Source: Bernardetia sp. ABR2-2B (GTDB lineage Bacteria > Bacteroidota > Bacteroidia > Cytophagales > Bernardetiaceae). Taken from it: 64,000 bases of DNA. Below, piece by piece: positions 61,824 through 64,000 of the stretch. The DNA lies in the NCBI RefSeq assembly GCF_037126435.1, contig NZ_CP147020.1:4415001-4479000 (forward strand), in the 5' to 3' direction. The translations under genes and the position numbers were made by a program. The first letter of the stretch is position 1; every line of letters starts with the position of its first letter. Under the pieces are notes generated by a model. The model was given only the letters and a program-made list of their open reading frames with translations. It was not told the origin of the DNA and did not search any database.

Positions 61824-63182
61824 ATGAAAAAAGCCAAAATATACTATTTCACACTCACAGATGAACAACGAAAAGAAGAAAAGTTAGAGTGGTTTCAAGA
61901 CACAAAGTTTAATAAAATCCCTTTTGAGTTAATTCAACCTAGCAAAAAAAATAACTGGATTAATCTAGCTGATAACGATTTTGAGGAATTAATGCCATTA
62001 ATTGATAAAAAAAATCAAAATACTTTATTTGAGTTTTCTTCTTTAGGAGTTTCTACAAATAGAGATGAATGGGTTTATGATTTTGATGAGAAAAGTTTAA
62101 AGGATAAAATGAAGTATTTTGTAAAAGAATACAATAATCTTTTGAAGAAAAATGATAAATCTTGGAAAGGTACGATTAAGTGGAGCAGAGATTTAAAGAA
62201 AAAATTTGAACGAAAACAAATACTAGAATTGCAAAATGATTTACTAGTAGAAAGTAACTATAGACCATTTATAAAAAAGAAATGGTATGCAGAAAAGGTA
62301 TTGAATGATGTTTTTACACAAAACCATTATGATATTTTTGGAGAAGATTTACGACAAGAGAACAGATTGATAACTGTGTATAGTTTAGCATCATCTCACT
62401 TACTTTCTTGTTTGTCTACGAATCTCAATTTTGATTTAGCTTTCTTAAAACAAGGTAATGGAGGTGTTTTTTGCCTCCCCCTCTACCGTTACACAAAAGA
62501 AGGCAAAAGAATAGATAATATCACGCAATGGGCATTGAATGAATTTCGTAGTCATTATTCCGTAGGTTCGCAGCGTAGTGCGTCCGATGATTCCGTAGAT
62601 TCGCACCGTCGTACGTATCAAAACACAGAGCCACACGACGGTATGGCTGTACGGGAATTGGAGCGTGAAGATATTTTTCATTATGTGTATGGCGTTCTGC
62701 ACAATCCAGCGTACCGTAAAAAATATGAATTGAATCTAAAAAGGGAGTTTCCACGCATTCCATTTTATGAAGATTTTTGGTTTTGGGCAGAAAAAGGAAA
62801 GGAATTAATGGAATTGCATCTTGATTATGAAAATATAGAAAAATATGAGTTAGAGCGAGAAGAAAAACCTCTCAAAAGTGGCAGTCTCAATAAAGCAAAA
62901 CTCAAAGCCGACAAGATAAAAAATGAAATTGTTTTGGATAATCTGACCACGCTAAAAAATATCCCTGCTGTGGCTTGGGACTACAAATTGGGCAATAGAA
63001 GTGCGCTAGAGTGGATTCTTGACCAGTACAAAGAAAAGAAACCAAGAGATACAACGATTAGAGAAAAATTCAATACCTACAAATTTGAAGATTATAAAGA
63101 AGAAGTAATTGAATTGTTGCAGCGTGTTTGTACGGTAAGTGTAAAGACGATGAAGATTGTTGAGGAAATGGAATCCAAATAA
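61824..63182 (+). CDS. Type IIG/ISP-like restriction-modification enzyme, C-terminal specificity half
   Basis: 452 residues starting MKKAKIYYFTLTDEQRKEEK at a usable ATG. It contains NWINLADNDFEELMPL, NYRPFIKKKWYAEKVLNDV and FCLPLYRYTKEG, then the typical end block HYVYGVLHNPAYRKKYELNL, FPRIPFYEDFWFWAEKG and PAVAWDYKLGNRSALEWILD, all as in the C-terminal domain of long nuclease-methylases. About 30 residues near 247-277 (VGSQRSASDDSVDSHRRTYQ and PHDGMAVRE) come from an inserted palindrome and are absent from the usual pattern. No catalytic motif of its own; it needs the N-terminal half. Confidence 0.87.
   Translation: MKKAKIYYFTLTDEQRKEEKLEWFQDTKFNKIPFELIQPSKKNNWINLADNDFEELMPLIDKKNQNTLFEFSSLGVSTNRDEWVYDFDEKSLKDKMKYFVKEYNNLLKKNDKSWKGTIKWSRDLKKKFERKQILELQNDLLVESNYRPFIKKKWYAEKVLNDVFTQNHYDIFGEDLRQENRLITVYSLASSHLLSCLSTNLNFDLAFLKQGNGGVFCLPLYRYTKEGKRIDNITQWALNEFRSHYSVGSQRSASDDSVDSHRRTYQNTEPHDGMAVRELEREDIFHYVYGVLHNPAYRKKYELNLKREFPRIPFYEDFWFWAEKGKELMELHLDYENIEKYELEREEKPLKSGSLNKAKLKADKIKNEIVLDNLTTLKNIPAVAWDYKLGNRSALEWILDQYKEKKPRDTTIREKFNTYKFEDYKEEVIELLQRVCTVSVKTMKIVEEMESK
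62561..62654 (+). repeat. GACG-loop palindrome inserted in frame in the specificity half
   Basis: From CGTAGGTTCGCAGCG to CTGTACG. Inside are GATTCGCAC-CGTC-GTACGTATC and AGCCACAC-GACG-GTATGGCT, plus an older decayed copy (62561-62594). The same architecture recurs at 63207, 63419 and 63697. It is translated as part of the protein. Confidence 0.8.
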
Positions 63183-63206
63183 ATACGCACCCGTATAAAT
63201 GTATAA

Positions 63207-63267
63207 CGTAGATTCGCACCGTCGTGCGTATCAAAACACAGAGACGCACGACGGTGCGTCTGTACGA
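63207..63267. repeat. GACG-loop palindrome, intergenic copy
   Basis: CGTAGATTCGCACCGTCGTG ... GCACGACGGTGCGTCTGTAC: two inverted hairpin heads, GATTCGCAC-CGTC-GTGCGTATC and AGACGCAC-GACG-GTGCGTCT, separated by AAAACACAG. This is the least altered copy and a model for the others. Confidence 0.85.
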
Positions 63268-63290
63268 ATGAAATTAATTTTTAAGTGATT

Positions 63291-64000
63291 ATGGCAAAAT
63301 ATAAAGGAAAATATCGTTCAGAATCGCATCGTTTGAAAGGGTGGGATTATAGCAGTGAAGCAATTTATTTTATTACATTTTGTGTGCAAGATTTCGAATG
63401 TTTATTTGGCGATGTTATCGTAGATTCGCACCATCGTGCGAATCTTGAAAATAATGCGAATCCTAAAAATAATGAAATTCAGAATAATGAGATTCGGGAT
63501 AATGAGACGCACGACGGTGCGTCTGTACGGATATATGATGAATCTGCAAGAATGAATTTGAATCCGTTTGGGAAAATTGTAGAAGAAGAAATTCTAAAAT
63601 CAATAGAAATACGAAATAATTGGATATTTCACGAATGGGTAGTGATGCCCAATCATGTGCATATGCTGATAGAAATTGAATTTAATGATAATAATACCGT
63701 ACAGACGCACCGTGGTAAGTCTCAAAATAAAAATAATACAATTCACAACAATACGATTCATGACGATACGATTCACGACAATACAATTCACGACGGTGCG
63801 ATTCACGACGGTGCGATTCACGACGGTGCGATTCACGACGGTGCGATTCACGACGGTGAATCGCTACTACATCGCCAACCCAATTCTATTTCTTCATTTA
63901 TCGGAATCTTCAAAACCGTCGTAACAAAACAAATAAACGAATTACGTAATACAAAAGGTGAAAGAATATGGCAACGCAACTATCACGACCACATCGTTAG
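63291..64000 (+). CDS. Second RAYT-like Y1/HUH transposase carrying palindromes in its own coding sequence (gene continues beyond window end)
   Basis: At least 236 codons, open to the window edge. It starts MAKYKGKYRSESHRLKGWDY and shows EAIYFITFCVQDFECLFGD, FGKIVEEEILKS, the HUH motif in VVMPNHVHMLIEI (His about 122 and 124), SISSFIGIFKTVVTKQINEL and RIWQRNYHDHIV, the usual order in RAYTs. The catalytic tyrosine region is probably outside the window. Two palindrome insertions, at residues about 43-80 and 136-193, add roughly 95 residues. The frame is kept throughout, so the insertions are tolerated at least at the reading-frame level. The promoter region holds a further palindrome copy. Confidence 0.9.
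   Translation, partial: MAKYKGKYRSESHRLKGWDYSSEAIYFITFCVQDFECLFGDVIVDSHHRANLENNANPKNNEIQNNEIRDNETHDGASVRIYDESARMNLNPFGKIVEEEILKSIEIRNNWIFHEWVVMPNHVHMLIEIEFNDNNTVQTHRGKSQNKNNTIHNNTIHDDTIHDNTIHDGAIHDGAIHDGAIHDGAIHDGESLLHRQPNSISSFIGIFKTVVTKQINELRNTKGERIWQRNYHDHIV
63419..63530 (+). repeat. GACG-loop palindrome inside the second RAYT gene (copy 3)
   Basis: Heads GATTCGCAC-CATC-GTGCGAATC (perfect 9-bp stem) and AGACGCAC-GACG-GTGCGTCT. The middle has expanded with AAT/GAAATTC-type repeats (residues NANPKNNEIQNNEIRDNE). Confidence 0.8.
63697..63868 (+). repeat. GACG-loop palindrome with 15-bp tandem array inside the second RAYT gene (copy 4)
   Basis: Starts with CCGTACAGACGCACCGTGG and ends with GCGATTCAC-GACG-GTGAATCGC. 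Between them, 63739-63858 holds eight 15-bp units (CGATTCACGACGGTG and variants), translated as the pentapeptide TIHDG/AIHDG. The first units are diverged, the last four identical. Confidence 0.85.

Noticed and set aside
60744-61833. GAAAAAAG as an 8-bp target duplication of the REPtron
   Set aside because: Fusing the halves on it leaves the wrong frame, HUH transposases usually make no duplication, and an A-rich octamer can recur by chance.
63739-63858. CRISPR array
   Set aside because: Units are 15 bp and contiguous, without spacers of constant length or cas genes.
63600-63924. Frames of repeated VVNRT / TTVRF units on both strands
   Set aside because: Shadow translations of the 15-bp array inside the second RAYT gene; the RAYT frame is the one with conserved motifs.

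Overview
The window is AT-rich (roughly 30% G+C by eye), with very AT-rich intergenic spacers, few Shine-Dalgarno sequences and several promoters of the Bacteroidetes type (TAnnTTTG at -7). Gene content agrees: a DUF4270 lipoprotein next to a half-length glycogen-synthase-like protein and glmS, a giant propeller/Y_Y_Y/SpoIIE sensor, 7TMR-DISM, LytS/LytTR, KdsA, a WG-repeat protein and SUMF1 proteins. It is most likely a chromosomal segment of a free-living Bacteroidota, probably order Cytophagales; Bernardetia/Flexibacter-like organisms come to mind, but this is inferred from style, not from a search.

Layout. 1-5.0 kb: the 5' part of threonine synthase (minus strand), then a disturbed patch holding a truncated small gene, an IS4-type insertion sequence, small unknown genes and a relic of a GNAT gene. 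3.6-9.6 kb: a lipoprotein isoaspartyl peptidase, a GNAT enzyme, a YbjQ-like protein, two anchored unknown proteins and uvrB. 9.7-11.6 kb: a two-gene DUF262 + HEPN unit with its own promoter, a candidate defence or toxin system. 11.6-22 kb: a second GNAT, an M61 protease, a LytS/LytTR pair plus a lipase-like hydrolase (this block sits between two copies of a 29-bp direct repeat), a DISM-SpoIIE phosphatase and a sodium/solute symporter. 22-37.8 kb: envelope and cell-wall genes (N/G-rich secreted protein, SUMF1 protein, glycogen-synthase-like protein, DUF4270, glmS, CAP-domain protein, SDR, kdsA, Uma2, second M61 protease, heptosyltransferase). 37.8-46 kb: DUF3592, giant sensor phosphatase, ABC1/UbiB kinase, NlpC/P60, then a decayed patch with gene fragments. 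46-58.7 kb: cystathionine beta-synthase, hydrolase, carA, dnaN, glycosyltransferase, DUF2254, WG-repeat protein.

58.7-64 kb is the most unusual region. A nuclease-methyltransferase (type IIG/ISP-like) gene is split into an N-terminal half (PD-ExK nuclease plus N6-adenine methylase) and a C-terminal specificity half by a cassette made of a Y1/HUH (RAYT-like) transposase gene flanked by inverted REP-like palindromes. The C-terminal half, the following spacer and a second RAYT gene (running off the window end) all carry copies of a different palindrome, built from hairpins with a GACG/CGTC loop. Inside the two genes these copies keep the reading frame, so palindromic DNA has become protein sequence; one copy has grown into a 15-bp tandem array encoding a pentapeptide repeat. 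Further palindrome clusters at 4.87, 36.6, 45.8 and 58.8 kb suggest several families of such elements in this genome.

No rRNA, tRNA, CRISPR array or riboswitch was recognised.
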